Source of the DNA: Mayamaea pseudoterrestris | Taxonomy: Eukaryota > Bacillariophyta > Bacillariophyceae > Sellaphorales > Sellaphoraceae | Assembly: GCA_027923505.1 (NCBI GenBank) | Contig: BROI01000006.1 | Span: 124,001 to 188,000 of the forward strand | Direction: 5' to 3' | Length of the DNA stretch: 64,000 bases | Shown here: positions 9,825 to 19,297 of the stretch, in pieces | Layout of the letters: each line of letters starts with the position of its first letter | How positions within the stretch are numbered: position 1 is the stretch's first letter | Made by a program: the position numbers and the translations under genes | Notes under the pieces: model-generated | The model's database searches: none | Seen by the model: only the letters and a program-made list of their open reading frames with translations | Told to the model about the DNA's origin: nothing

Positions 9825-10418
9825 CTTTTATTCAGTATTCAGACGAAAGGATAGAGTATGACACTATTGATTCTACCCTTTGAAAGACGTGCGTCGCCGA
9901 TCGGCTGACAAAGAATTTCGGCATGGCGCGCATCCGGCGCGGCGGGTTTAAGTACCGGTACGAGTGACACCTGATGTGTCAGCGACAGCCATGCAAAAGA
10001 TCCGATTCCTTATCCATCACACCCACTTTTCGACCATCTCTTCTTCTACTCGATAAAGGCAATCATTTTTGAGCATGACCTCCACTAGCAATGAGAATAC
10101 CCTACCCTTACTTGACGTCTTGATGATTGGAACGGGCGAGTACACGACTGGCTGCACAGGCGCATCCGGCGAAGCCTCCCAGAGTGACAAGGGAGCTGGC
10201 GTCGTTGCCTTGACCATGCTGGATTTGCAAAGGAGGGGCAAGATTGGCAAGATCGCCATGGTAGGGGTTAATGGCACAAAGTTTCCAGTCATTCGCAAGC
10301 ACATGCAAGCTAACATTGGTAGTGTATACAAGGGATTGGATCCAAGCACTATAGAGACATTTCCAAAGGATGATGAAATCGATCCACAGGCTTACATGTC
10401 AGCCATCAACAGTTACTC
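9625..10418. other. 794-bp tract identical between the two units
   Basis: Every base matches 24927-25720 with no indel. The tract covers the 5' ends of the LON and oxidoreductase genes and the whole 250-base intergenic region between them. Just outside it differences resume at once (9621, 9624 on the left; 10419-10421 on the right), and the neighbouring 60-base windows of LON coding sequence carry several substitutions. Confidence 0.92.
9825..10074. promoter_or_regulatory. Divergent promoter of LON and oxidoreductase genes
   Basis: The 250 bases between two opposite start codons. It contains a perfect palindrome GTACCGGTAC (9952-9961) and, four bases further on, an inverted repeat TGACAC-CTGAT-GTGTCA (9965-9981), both plausible protein-binding sites placed about 90-120 bases before the oxidoreductase ATG. 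A GC-rich stretch (GCGCGCATCCGGCGCGGCGGG) precedes them. Identical in unit B (25127-25376). Confidence 0.5.
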
Positions 10419-11382
10419 CAGCAGCAAGCATCGCATCGCCATTATATTCACACCCGACGACACGCACTTTGACATTGCCATGGCTTGCATTCGCGCTGGC
10501 ATTCACGTCTTGGTCACCAAACCCATTGTGCAAACGCTCCAGCATCACCAGCGACTGCAGGAGGAAGCTCTCAAGTACAACGTATTGGTGGCCGTCGAAG
10601 TCCACAAGCGATGGGATCCATTCTACGCCGACGCGCGCGACAGAATTCGATCGTGGCAGGACGACTTTTCCTACATGACGGCCTACATGTCGCAGCCAAA
10701 GTTTCAGTTAAACTCGTTTCGGGCGTGGGCCGGCAAGTCATCCGACATTAGCTACTACTTGAACTCGCACCACGTGGATTGGTCCGAGTGGACGTTGCAC
10801 GGCAAGGCCAAACCAGTCCGAGTGGTGGCGACCGCATCGAACGGAATAGCGCAAGCCATGGGCTTGCCAACGGAAGATTCCATCACATTGACAGTGACGT
10901 GGCTGAATTTGCAGTCCAAGCATTGTGGCTGCGCCGTGTACACGGCGTCATGGGTCGCCCCGAAGAGCGACGTGCACTCGCAGCAGCGCTTCCACTACAT
11001 GGGTGCGTCGGGTGAAGTTTTGATTGACCAAGCGCACCGCGGCTGCACCATGAGCACGGACGCCAGCGGCTTTGCGTCGATCAATCCATGTTTCATGAAG
11101 TACACGCCCAATCATGATGGCGAGTTTGCCGGACAAGCGAGCTACGGCTACAAGAGTTTTGATGTCTTTGTTGATGCGGTGCGCGAGATTCAAGCCTCTC
11201 GAAAGCAACCAAGTGACTTTGACAATGGCGGATTGGCGACGGTGCATACCACGTTGCAAGGTACGGCAATATTGGAAGCCGGTCGCAAGAGCTTGGATGC
11301 CGACTCGAGGCCCATGGACATTTATTATGACAGTCACGAGAGTCTTATTCCTGTTGACATCAAGGCTCATGAATTCAAGTAG
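10075..11382 (+). CDS. GFO/IDH/MocA-family oxidoreductase, unit A
   Basis: A 435-residue NAD(P)-dependent oxidoreductase of the GFO/IDH/MocA family, probably acting on a sugar or sugar acid (galacturonate-reductase-like members look similar, but the substrate is a guess). The N-terminal Rossmann part begins [47 protein letters not shown] carries the family lysine-proline motif; [14 protein letters not shown] and the HHVDW region belong to the catalytic C-terminal domain. There is no targeting peptide, so it is probably cytosolic. The first ATG of the frame (10075) is used. Single exon. Confidence 0.87.
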   Translation: MTSTSNENTLPLLDVLMIGTGEYTTGCTGASGEASQSDKGAGVVALTMLDLQRRGKIGKIAMVGVNGTKFPVIRKHMQANIGSVYKGLDPSTIETFPKDDEIDPQAYMSAINSYSSSKHRIAIIFTPDDTHFDIAMACIRAGIHVLVTKPIVQTLQHHQRLQEEALKYNVLVAVEVHKRWDPFYADARDRIRSWQDDFSYMTAYMSQPKFQLNSFRAWAGKSSDISYYLNSHHVDWSEWTLHGKAKPVRVVATASNGIAQAMGLPTEDSITLTVTWLNLQSKHCGCAVYTASWVAPKSDVHSQQRFHYMGASGEVLIDQAHRGCTMSTDASGFASINPCFMKYTPNHDGEFAGQASYGYKSFDVFVDAVREIQASRKQPSDFDNGGLATVHTTLQGTAILEAGRKSLDADSRPMDIYYDSHESLIPVDIKAHEFK

Positions 11383-11751
11383 GAACAGTATATATATATG
11401 CAGGTTTCAGCAGTTGTTGGCTCGCTCACAAAGTGTCGAATGCGGCTGTATGTAACGATGCTATCTCGGTTTGGACGGACAATGCAAGTTTAAATATTTC
11501 GAATTTTGTTGTCATTATCAAAGTAAAGAACATAGTGATAGTTACTGCGCATGGTGTCGTTGCTCGTTGCCGAAGAGCTATGATACTTTGCAAGTGCAAT
11601 GGGGCCGACGTTATGAAACCGATGCGACAGATATGAATTGGTGCGACATGCTCACAATCCACATCATCGCGAGCACCGTTGCGCTTTCACAGGCCGACTG
11701 TCATACTGTAAACAAGGCATTGTAAATTAGAATGTACGATAGGCACGAACA
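11383..11751. other. Intergenic region, no gene seen
   Basis: 369 bases between two genes on the same strand. The matching stretch in unit B (26685-27044) has many substitutions and indels, so no conserved coding or RNA element is supported. It must hold the polyadenylation region of the oxidoreductase gene and the promoter of the lipase-maturation-factor gene. Confidence 0.5.
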
Positions 11752-13698
11752 ATGGGTTCTCTAGTTGCAGCAATCTTCTTGCTCTCTGCATTCGCAAATG
11801 GCGCGTCAGGATTCCTACAGCCGGCGCGGCATGCGAGAACTCCGTATCTGCAGTTTGACCAGAGATTCGACCATGATTCGCAAGCATTTCTCACGGCTAC
11901 TGGAAATCGCTTCTCCTCACAAATGAAACGAAGAAAAACATCTCTCTACGTGTCTGATCCCTCTCTACTACTAATGACGAATAGCGTACAGAAAACATCA
12001 CAGTTCTTGGTCCGCATTGTCTTGCTGCGCGCCATGGCGTTTGTGCATCTTGTTGCCTTTTTGGTCGCACTGCATCAAAACAAGGCACTCATTGGCGACG
12101 ATGGAATCACTCCTGCTAAAAATGTGTTGAACGCGGCTGAAATGCGCGGCAAACTGATAAAGGAGCACCGCAAACACAAGGACGACGACGCCCGAGGGAC
12201 GCCAGAGCAACAACCTGCCACTCCAATTCTCAAATCGTTCAGACAAAGTTCACTTTCACGATTTATACAAAACAATCCAAAACTCTCTCGACTACAAAAC
12301 AAATTTGCAAATTTGCGCGAATTGCTGTGGGATCGATGCGACGTCATGCATCGACCAGTGATTACGCTCCTGTGGCTCGCCAAGGATCGCAACAAGCTAA
12401 ATCCTTGGCTGGATGCAATAGCTATTGCAGGCTTGTCCATGTCCGCTCTCATTCTGCTACTTGGATCGGCCAATGTACCTCTCGTCTTTGGGTTGTGGCT
12501 CTGTCAAAGGTCGCTCATGTCGGTTGGAAGTCCATTCTATGGGTTCGGCTGGGAGCCACAGCTCAATGAACTGTCGTTTCACGCACTCCTTCTCGTGCCG
12601 CTACTGTCGCTTCAACAAATACCACACTTACCAGTCTCACCAATCATTGCATGGACCTTTCGCTGGATGCTGTTTCGCATCATGATGGGTGCCGGCTTGA
12701 TCAAGTTTCGATCGGGCGACACCAAGTGGAAGGACGGGACGGCCATGCAATATTTCTACGAAACGCAGCCAGTCCCCAATCCATTGTCTCGCTACTTTCA
12801 TTGGATGCCCAAACCGTGGCACACGTTTGAAGTGTGGGCGAACCATTTCGTTGAAGTTTTGGCGCCGTGGCTTTTGATTATTCCGGGCTTGCCATTGTCT
12901 TGGCGACGAGCGGCTGGACTCATTCAAATCAACTTTCAAGCCATTTTGATTCTAAGCGGCAATTTGAGTTTCCTCAACTGGCTGACCATGGTGCCGGCAA
13001 TCATGTGTGTGGATGATGGTTTTGTCGGAGGGTTGTTTTCGGCGTCAACTCGTACCCGAGCCATGGGAGCGGCATGGACCTATTCTACATCTACAGGGCG
13101 GCAACTAGTAAATGTTGGCTTTCTTGGATTGGTCGCATGGTTGAGTATACCTGTGGTCAAGAACCTTCTTTCCGAGAAGCAGATTATGAACTTTTCGTTC
13201 GACCCACTGCGACTGATCAATACGTACGGCGCTTTTGGAACCGTAGGCGAGGAAAGGGAGGAGTTCATAATCTCTGCAGCACCTGATTTTGACGGTCCTT
13301 GGAAAGAATATGAGTTTAAAGTGAAGCCAGGAGACGTCAACAAACATCCACGATGGATTTCGCCGTACCATTATCGCTTGGATTGGCAGCTATGGATCGC
13401 TTCCGCATGCCGATCCCTGGATCGTAGCCCGTGGTTGCTATCGCTATTGCTGAAACTGCTTCAGCGAAACGAGGCTGTATTAAACCTACTCGACGGTGAT
13501 CCTTGGAAAGGTTACGCAGAAAAACCAAAGTATATTCGGGTTGATCGCTACAGGTACAAGTTTCACAAGCCGACGAGCCGAAACGACCCGGTTTTCTGGG
13601 ACAGGGAATACGTAGGGCGAGTCTATCCAAGGCAAGGGCTTGCAACCCAAGAGGGAATAAAAGACGACATTAGGCGTCTAAGGCTACTGTATGGCTAG
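11752..13698 (+). CDS. Lipase maturation factor (LMF1/2) family membrane protein, unit A
   Basis: 648 residues, single exon. Family features: CQRSLMSVGSPFYGFGWE, RWMLFRIMMGAGLIKFRSGDTKW, FYETQPVPNPLSRYFHWMPK, WANHFVEVLAPWLLIIPG, and a C-terminal domain with LRLINTYGAFGTVG, EYEFKVKPGDVN and SPYHYRLDWQLW. LMF proteins are ER membrane chaperones for secreted lipases and other disulfide proteins. The N-terminus MGSLVAAIFLLSAFANGASGFLQP is a signal peptide ending in an ASGF motif, so a plastid-ER location is possible in this alga. The segment around residues 140-190 is hydrophilic and variable between units; the rest is well conserved. Confidence 0.92.
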   Translation: MGSLVAAIFLLSAFANGASGFLQPARHARTPYLQFDQRFDHDSQAFLTATGNRFSSQMKRRKTSLYVSDPSLLLMTNSVQKTSQFLVRIVLLRAMAFVHLVAFLVALHQNKALIGDDGITPAKNVLNAAEMRGKLIKEHRKHKDDDARGTPEQQPATPILKSFRQSSLSRFIQNNPKLSRLQNKFANLRELLWDRCDVMHRPVITLLWLAKDRNKLNPWLDAIAIAGLSMSALILLLGSANVPLVFGLWLCQRSLMSVGSPFYGFGWEPQLNELSFHALLLVPLLSLQQIPHLPVSPIIAWTFRWMLFRIMMGAGLIKFRSGDTKWKDGTAMQYFYETQPVPNPLSRYFHWMPKPWHTFEVWANHFVEVLAPWLLIIPGLPLSWRRAAGLIQINFQAILILSGNLSFLNWLTMVPAIMCVDDGFVGGLFSASTRTRAMGAAWTYSTSTGRQLVNVGFLGLVAWLSIPVVKNLLSEKQIMNFSFDPLRLINTYGAFGTVGEEREEFIISAAPDFDGPWKEYEFKVKPGDVNKHPRWISPYHYRLDWQLWIASACRSLDRSPWLLSLLLKLLQRNEAVLNLLDGDPWKGYAEKPKYIRVDRYRYKFHKPTSRNDPVFWDREYVGRVYPRQGLATQEGIKDDIRRLRLLYG

Positions 13699-13771
13699 CG
13701 CAGTTGTAAATTGACATACTTGTGTAGGAGTTGCAGTAAATTTTTTATCATAACAGTAAAGTGACGAACAT

Positions 13772-14533
13772 CTACACAGAGGTCAGCTCAAGCTTGGTTC
13801 CCATGCCCATGTCCATACCATCATATTGTGCCACGGCCTTTTTAGCATCCTCAATGTCCTCATACGTAACCTTTCCTCGCAGCACCGGAAAGTCGTCATC
13901 CTCCTTGCACTCAAACTCAGTCACAGATCCAAGCGACTCTAGCGTCATTTTGCAAGCTGCTTCACCCATGTTTGCGGGAAATCCGGAAAATGATAGTGTT
14001 GGCGACTTGACTGGAGGAGGAGCTGTCATTGCTGCTTCAGTTTGTCGAATCAGTGCCTTGTAGTCCTTGCCGTAACGTTGCAGTGCCAGCTCCTTGTTGT
14101 TGATGTATTCTGCGACAACATTTTGTGCATTGTGATCGTCTTTATCCTTTAGTGTCTGGTAAAACTCTTTAAATGCAGGCTTGGTCCACATTGCCTCCTC
14201 AAACTTGGAGGAAAACTTGTCTGGCCTCTTCATCTTTGCCGCCGTGCCCTTCAATTGACCGCTCATTCGAAGACGAACCTCTACAAGCATGAGCTTCACG
14301 TCCATCTCATTCATGGATGCTGGAACACGAATGCCTTGTTGCTGTAGCTCTTCCTCCACGTCGTCAAACTCCATTGGCTGAACCTTGGCAAATTCTTCAG
14401 CCACGACAGGATCATTGTAGTCAATCGCCATGCGCAGTGGCTGCCTCGTCCGTCCAGCCGATGGTGCGACGAAGAATGCATTCGCGGCGGAAACAAGCGC
14501 CAGCAGAAGAACTGCGCAACGGAACTGAGCCAT
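13772..14533 (-). CDS. Plastid-targeted protein with RRM-like C-terminus, unit A
   Basis: 253 residues. MAQFRCAVLLLALVSAANAFFVAPSAGR is a typical bipartite plastid signal with an NAFF motif. The middle is charged and helical (VQPMEFDDVEEELQQQGIRVP, RLRMSGQLKGTAAKM). The C-terminal 75 residues (LSFSGFPANMGEAACKMTLES, VTEFEC, RGKVTYEDIEDAKKAVAQYDG) fit the beta-alpha-beta pattern of an RNA-recognition motif, though the aromatic RNP1 residues are not clearly present. The frame is open upstream to 14638, but unit B differs there and the signal peptide starts at ATG 14533. Its role is unknown; plastid RNA binding is an inference. Confidence 0.75.
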   Translation of the reverse strand: MAQFRCAVLLLALVSAANAFFVAPSAGRTRQPLRMAIDYNDPVVAEEFAKVQPMEFDDVEEELQQQGIRVPASMNEMDVKLMLVEVRLRMSGQLKGTAAKMKRPDKFSSKFEEAMWTKPAFKEFYQTLKDKDDHNAQNVVAEYINNKELALQRYGKDYKALIRQTEAAMTAPPPVKSPTLSFSGFPANMGEAACKMTLESLGSVTEFECKEDDDFPVLRGKVTYEDIEDAKKAVAQYDGMDMGMGTKLELTSV

Positions 14534-15536
14534 TTTGGTGTCTAAAGTGTGACTATAGACGATACTTGTCTTAAAAAATGATGTGCCATCACCTTGGTCG
14601 GATGGTGGATGATGCTGCTGCGCCAAAAGCTGACGCATGTCGCAGTTGCCACTTGGAAGAAGGCGCGCGGGCGCGGTGCCCGCGACGGTTTCAGCTTCCG
14701 GGTGTGACAGGGATCGCGGTTCGTCTTTTTGAAAACGGATCGTTCCAATTATGCTTTGACATTTTTCCGGGAAAGGCTTATGTAGAACGCACGTCGAACA
14801 GACCGGAAGATATCCTTTCTTTCGTTTGAAGTCTACGAGCGTTTCCTACCAAGTGTCTCGTAGGGAAGTCTCGGAAATCACAAGTCGCCTCGATCACTTT
14901 TTTGGGCACACAATTTGCTCCAACTTCCAGAGAAGTACGATTTTGTTTGCCAGTGAGCGACTTCTTATTATACAAACGTAAGTTTCCGACCCTCCATGAC
15001 TGTTGGACCCACGTTGTTGTGACTAAAAGTTGAAAGAGTGTTGTTGTATCTTTGCTTGGCGACAGCATCAGCGAGATTCCACCTCTGGAGCTTGGATGGG
15101 GTGGAAAAAGATGGATTTCTCCGCCAGAGGTGTCTTGCTGACATCAACACTTTGTGTGATGACTCTTATGATGATTTTGAGTCTGTGGAATAGTTGTTGT
15201 CGTGTAAGAATGTTAAAACTTTGACTTTTTCCACTTGGTCGTCCGTCCTCGAGACCCGTCGTTCCATCGGGTTGTTTGTCGACTGCATGGTGGCACTGCT
15301 CGCTTGGTTCGCTCGTGCAGCCGAAGCGGACGTGAGCTGCCTTGCCCGGCCGGCGTCCAACCACGTACTTTTCACGACGCGTCGGTTGAGCCTTTGATTG
15401 GTGGTTGCGAACGCACGCCCCCCGTCGCCCCTCATGTTTTTGAGTCTTGGATGCGCAGCTTGGTTCGTGTGCTTTCACGTTAGCTAACTTTCGCTTTCTC
15501 CTATTCGACTTACAGACAAACCAAGTATCTATAAAC
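14534..15536 (+). promoter_or_regulatory. Promoter, 5' UTR and 538-base UTR intron of the acidic-protein gene
   Basis: A kilobase between two divergent start codons. A GTAAGT donor at 14978 and a pyrimidine-rich acceptor ending TTACAG at 15515 define a likely 5' UTR intron. The 21 bases from there to the ATG are identical in unit B, where donor 30264 and acceptor 30805 are also kept. The segment 14785-14928 is identical to 30071-30214 (144 bases), probably the transcription start and first UTR exon. A GC hairpin GCGGGC-GCGGT-GCCCGC lies at about 14670. This region is far better conserved between units than the other intergenic regions. Confidence 0.55.
15211..15412. other. Conserved 202-bp block inside the UTR intron (possible ncRNA or enhancer)
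   Basis: Differs from 30498-30699 at only two positions (15280 and 15333), with no indel, while the 100 intron bases before it differ at roughly one base in six and the bases after it carry indels. It is GC-rich with stretches such as TTGCCCGGCCGGCGTCCAA, and ends with TGATTGGTGGTTGC. Open frames on either strand are not clearly selected. Candidates are an intron-hosted structured RNA, an intronic enhancer, or a short conversion tract. No C/D or H/ACA box set could be confirmed. Confidence 0.45.
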
Positions 15537-16326
15537 ATGTCCGACTTTGAAGACTTTGAGGAAGGTGCCTTTGACGGTGGCTTTGATGACGCATCTGACG
15601 ATGATGTTGAGGACTTTGCTCCCGATGAAGCTGGATGGGAGGGCGATCCAGTGGCTGCGGATCCTGAAGATGACGACGAGGACGATGATGACGAGGATGC
15701 CGGTGAAGAAGATCTTGGTAAGTTGTGGGACTTTGATCTCGCCTACCCTGTCGTCTACCGTGTTTTCTTGGCTTACATGTGAAGCTTCAACTCATTTAGG
15801 CGACGAGGATACCGACGAAGAGGAGGCAAACGACGACGATGCTGCTGCAGGTGACGATGTGAGTCATTTTCGGCATGTTATAATGCTAGCTGTTAAAACA
15901 AGAATTCTCACAATATATATTTAATGTCTTTACAGGATCAGGGAGATGACGACAATGAAGGTGGAGACGATGACGAGGATGACGACGATGAGCAAGTCGG
16001 CGAGGACGATGAAGACGAGGTAAGCTTGACGCTTGCGGTGTTCCTTTTCTCCCTTTCGTGACTTTGACTAACAGTTCAAGTCTTTTCCGCTTTTGCCAAT
16101 TTAGGAGGACCCTGCCACGAGCACGCGAGCTCTCGTCGAGGGACCTGTCCAGTCGGACGACGAAGATGAGGAAGACTACGAGGACAAGGGTGGCGATGAT
16201 GACGAGGAAGAAGTTGACGATGAAGACGAGGATGAGGAAGCGCCTGATGAGGAGGGAGATGACGACGATGACGAGGAAGGCGGCGATGATGATGACAAGC
16301 CATCCAAGAAGCAACGGACTGGATGA
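15537..16326 (+). CDS. Highly acidic nuclear-type protein, unit A (four coding exons)
   Basis: Coding exons 15537-15717, 15800-15858, 15936-16019 and 16105-16326 encode 181 residues; all introns are GT..AG and phases agree. More than half the residues are aspartate or glutamate, often in runs (EDDDEDDDDEDAGEEDLG). The protein ends in a basic tail KPSKKQRTG that looks like a nuclear localisation signal. This layout resembles acidic histone-binding or prothymosin-like proteins, but no defined domain is present, so histone binding is an inference. The N-terminus MSDFEDFEEGAFDGGFDDA has aromatic residues within the acidic context that could contact histones. Only about one residue differs from unit B. 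Confidence 0.8.
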
Positions 16327-16384
16327 GGTTTGTGATTGATGCATGCAGTAGATAAGGTTATATATCTATGTAAAATATCGCCCT

Positions 16385-17107
16385 CTATGAAGCTTTGACC
16401 TCAATGTTAGTAGCAGTCTTGTAAATGCGCATTTCTTGTTCGTCGTAGACAATGGAAGCGTCAAGCCGTAAGTCGGCTTGTGTAGACGTGTCTTCTGCAT
16501 CTCGAAGCGGCAGCGCAAAGCGGTAAGATAAAACGGTTGTCTCTGGAAGACATTCTTTTGCTAGCTTGAGACTTATTCGTCCCATCAACGGTTTGACTCC
16601 AAAGATCATGACTGTATCGGCATGTGAAAGATTATATGTAAAAAAGTCGCGACAGTAAAATTCGGATTGTTGTCGTTCAAGAGACGACCAGAGAAACAGC
16701 CGTCGAAATTGCGAAATCAAGTACAGCGTTGTGTTCAACTCAATGCCAATCGCGCGGTCATATCCAGCCAGTAATGCTTGTCGAACTGCTTCGCCGTCAC
16801 CACTGCCAAGATCGACAAAGACCAATGGTTGTTGAATGCTCGTAGTTGTTTGCAACGCGGAAGCTAACCTTTGATGGCTTCCTAGTCCACGACGCTGTCG
16901 ATGTATCGACATGGAATATTCCAATGCTTGTCGAAGCTTGTGCTTCGGTGTTCCCATGTAAGGAAGCGGACTCTTGGAGACGACGAATGGAGCCATGAGT
17001 GCAATCGATCCAACCATGATGCTTCCAGCCACAATACCGGCTCGAAGCTGGCGCTGTCGTCTCAAAGCATGGTCATCAGCACTTTCTACATACATGCAAT
17101 CAAACAT
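16385..17107 (-). CDS. FAM173/ANTKMT-type protein-lysine methyltransferase, unit A
   Basis: 240 residues. A membrane-spanning segment (GIVAGSIMVGSIALMAPFVV) is followed by a short family linker (LPYMGTPKHKLRQALE) and a SAM-binding domain: motif I is LVFVDLGSGDGEAVRQAL, then AIGIELNTTLYLISQFRRL, FYCRDFFTYNLSHADTVMIFGVKPLM and VLSYRFALPL. This is the pattern of the FAM173 family (ATPSCKMT/ANTKMT), mitochondrial enzymes that methylate lysines of ATP synthase subunit c or the ADP/ATP carrier. The ATG at 17107 is chosen because unit B starts at the matching place. It is divergent from PEX5, with about 270 bases between starts. Confidence 0.87.
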   Translation of the reverse strand: MFDCMYVESADDHALRRQRQLRAGIVAGSIMVGSIALMAPFVVSKSPLPYMGTPKHKLRQALEYSMSIHRQRRGLGSHQRLASALQTTTSIQQPLVFVDLGSGDGEAVRQALLAGYDRAIGIELNTTLYLISQFRRLFLWSSLERQQSEFYCRDFFTYNLSHADTVMIFGVKPLMGRISLKLAKECLPETTVLSYRFALPLRDAEDTSTQADLRLDASIVYDEQEMRIYKTATNIEVKAS

Positions 17108-17376
17108 ATGGAGTAATGATTGCTTTATTGCGCCTTTATCGACCAAAGCAGCATCAATTTATAGAGATGGAAACGGACGCAAGCGAAAACGAAAGTGGCG
17201 TTTTGTCCCTGTGCGACAGAAAGCGCCGCTGCGACACGTCATCACGCGCCTTCCTTGGCACCTCCCCATGCTTCCTGCACGATCAACATGAGACATGAGC
17301 CATGACAATTTAGCCGCTCAAACTATCCTCATCGTGAAGTAGTACCGATCCTGCTACTAGACTTCTACAACAAAAA

Positions 17377-19041
17377 ATGGCTGACTGTGGTGCAACTGGA
17401 TCAACGCTAGATCGAGCCGCTCGTGCTCTCTTTGGGGCAAACGATGCCAAGGCTGCTGCTTCGCTCATGGGGCATGCCGTCGCAGCGTTTGGAGGAGGAG
17501 CATCGCAGCAGCCAATGCCGCTTCTTGTGGCGACTCCAGAAAGTATATCGCTTCCGCAGACGCATAGTCAGTTGGCGGTGAATCGGCAGCTGCAGCAGCA
17601 GCATCTGAATACGCCCAAGACTGTGCATCGTTCGGAGCAACACCAATCGCCTTTACAATATCAATCGTTGCAGCAGCAGCATCAGCATCATCAGCTTTAT
17701 AACTCTCCGATCAGCAGCCGCAACATGCTCCTCAGTTTCTAGCAGCAGCATGCCCATTTACAGATGATGCAGCAGCAACAGCACCATCGATGATGCAGCA
17801 GCAACAGCAGCAATTGCAGCTCATGGCGCAACAACAACAACATCATTTGCAGCAGCAGCAGAATCTATCACACGTGACGCATGAGCAAGAGAATGATGTA
17901 GAGTATCATGATGGAGTCGTTCAAGGAGCAACCATTCAGGAGCTCTCGGCTGCCTGGGCTGAAACTGTAGACAGCATTCAGCAGGAACAAGACGTTTACG
18001 ACGGAAACGTGCAAGGAGCAACGATTGAGGAGCTTTCCGCGGCGTGGGCCGAGGCGCAAGCCGACTATGAGGAGCTGGAAGCAGCCGTCAATGTCGCCAG
18101 TGGCTATCACGAAGAGGAGCACGTGACTCCCGAGTACGAGTTTATCAACCCATTGGCAGACGTCACAAATGCAACGAAACTCCAGATGCAGCGACAACAG
18201 ACTGGATGGAGCAAGGCATGCGCCACTTTGCGCAAGGCGAGCTACAGGAAGCTGTACGCGACTTTGAAACGGAGCTGCAGCAACACAACATGGACAACGC
18301 CACAGCTTGGCGTATGCTTGGTAGATGCCACGCTGAGAATGATCAGACGCATGGCTATTGTTTGTTTGGAGCAAGCAGCTGACCGTGACCCGTACAATCA
18401 GGAAGCAAGGTTAGCCTTGGGAGTGAGTTACGTCAATGAGCTTAACCATGCCAAGGCACTGGAACATTTAAAGGGCATGGATCACACATAATCCAAAGTA
18501 TTCGCAACTTGAAATTGAGAAGACTTGTACGGAGCTGGCTCTCGCCGAAAATAATTTGTGAGCGAACCTTGGTTTGACGAAGTCCAGCGCCTCTGCTATC
18601 GGCACCAGAGTTTGATGCGAGCGATGCAGCCGACGTGCTTGGCGCGCTAGGTGTCGTTTACAACGTCAGTCGAGACTACGATGCTGCTATTGATGCGTTC
18701 AAACGAGCCATTGCCATTCACGGAGACGATTACCAGCTATACAATCGGCTTGGAGCAACATTGGCCAATTGCAGCAAAAGTGAGGATGCCCTTCCAGCCT
18801 ACAAGCGAGCCATTGAGTTGAAACCAAAGTTTACAAGAGCCTGGCTAAACATGGCCATTTCTCATGCGAATCTACAGAACTTTGGTGAAGCATCCAGGTG
18901 TTATTTGCAAACGTTGAGTTTGATCGCGACATTGTTGGAGTTATTTGCGAGTAGCGCTCTCGTCGGGACATTACTGGGAGCTGCTTCCATATGCTGCGGC
19001 AATGGATCTTGACTCGTTTCATGCACATTTGATTTTATTTA
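17377..19041 (+). pseudogene. PEX5: Decayed PEX5 copy, unit A
   Basis: Matches the intact PEX5 of unit B along its whole length, but its frame is broken by about eight indels. By comparison with unit B they lie near 17710 (+2), 17785 (-1), 18175 (-1), 18345 (-2), 18475 (+1), 18520 (-1), 18595 (-1) and 18925 (-8). Short stretches stay in frame: the start MADCGATGSTLDRAARALFG with the conserved N-terminal cysteine, and the TPR part (LGALGVVYNVSRDYDAAIDAFKRAI, LYNRLGATLANCSKSEDALPAYKRAIELKPK). No single long protein can be made. It is the clearest case of loss after the duplication. Confidence 0.88.
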
Positions 19042-19297
19042 GTCATTGTTATGATATTGCCTATGACTGTTGCTGAAGGTATGAAGTTGTACTCGGTAGA
19101 AACCACAACAATTCGATATGGAAATGGGTAGCCAAAAAATGGCTCAAAAATAAAAGTGTGAACGTCCTCGTCGTTGAGCATGTTGAAGTGCCGCTCGGTG
19201 ATCGCATCGCGTGAATCGCCTCCATCTTTTGATCTGGATACATTTATACCGTGTGCTCCGGGCTCTTTCTAATAGTACAAGGAAGCTAGGAAACACT

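Noticed and set aside
15068-15538. Antisense 156-codon frame over the UTR intron
   Set aside because: Frames in unit B are shorter and interrupted; conservation follows the DNA block, not a frame.
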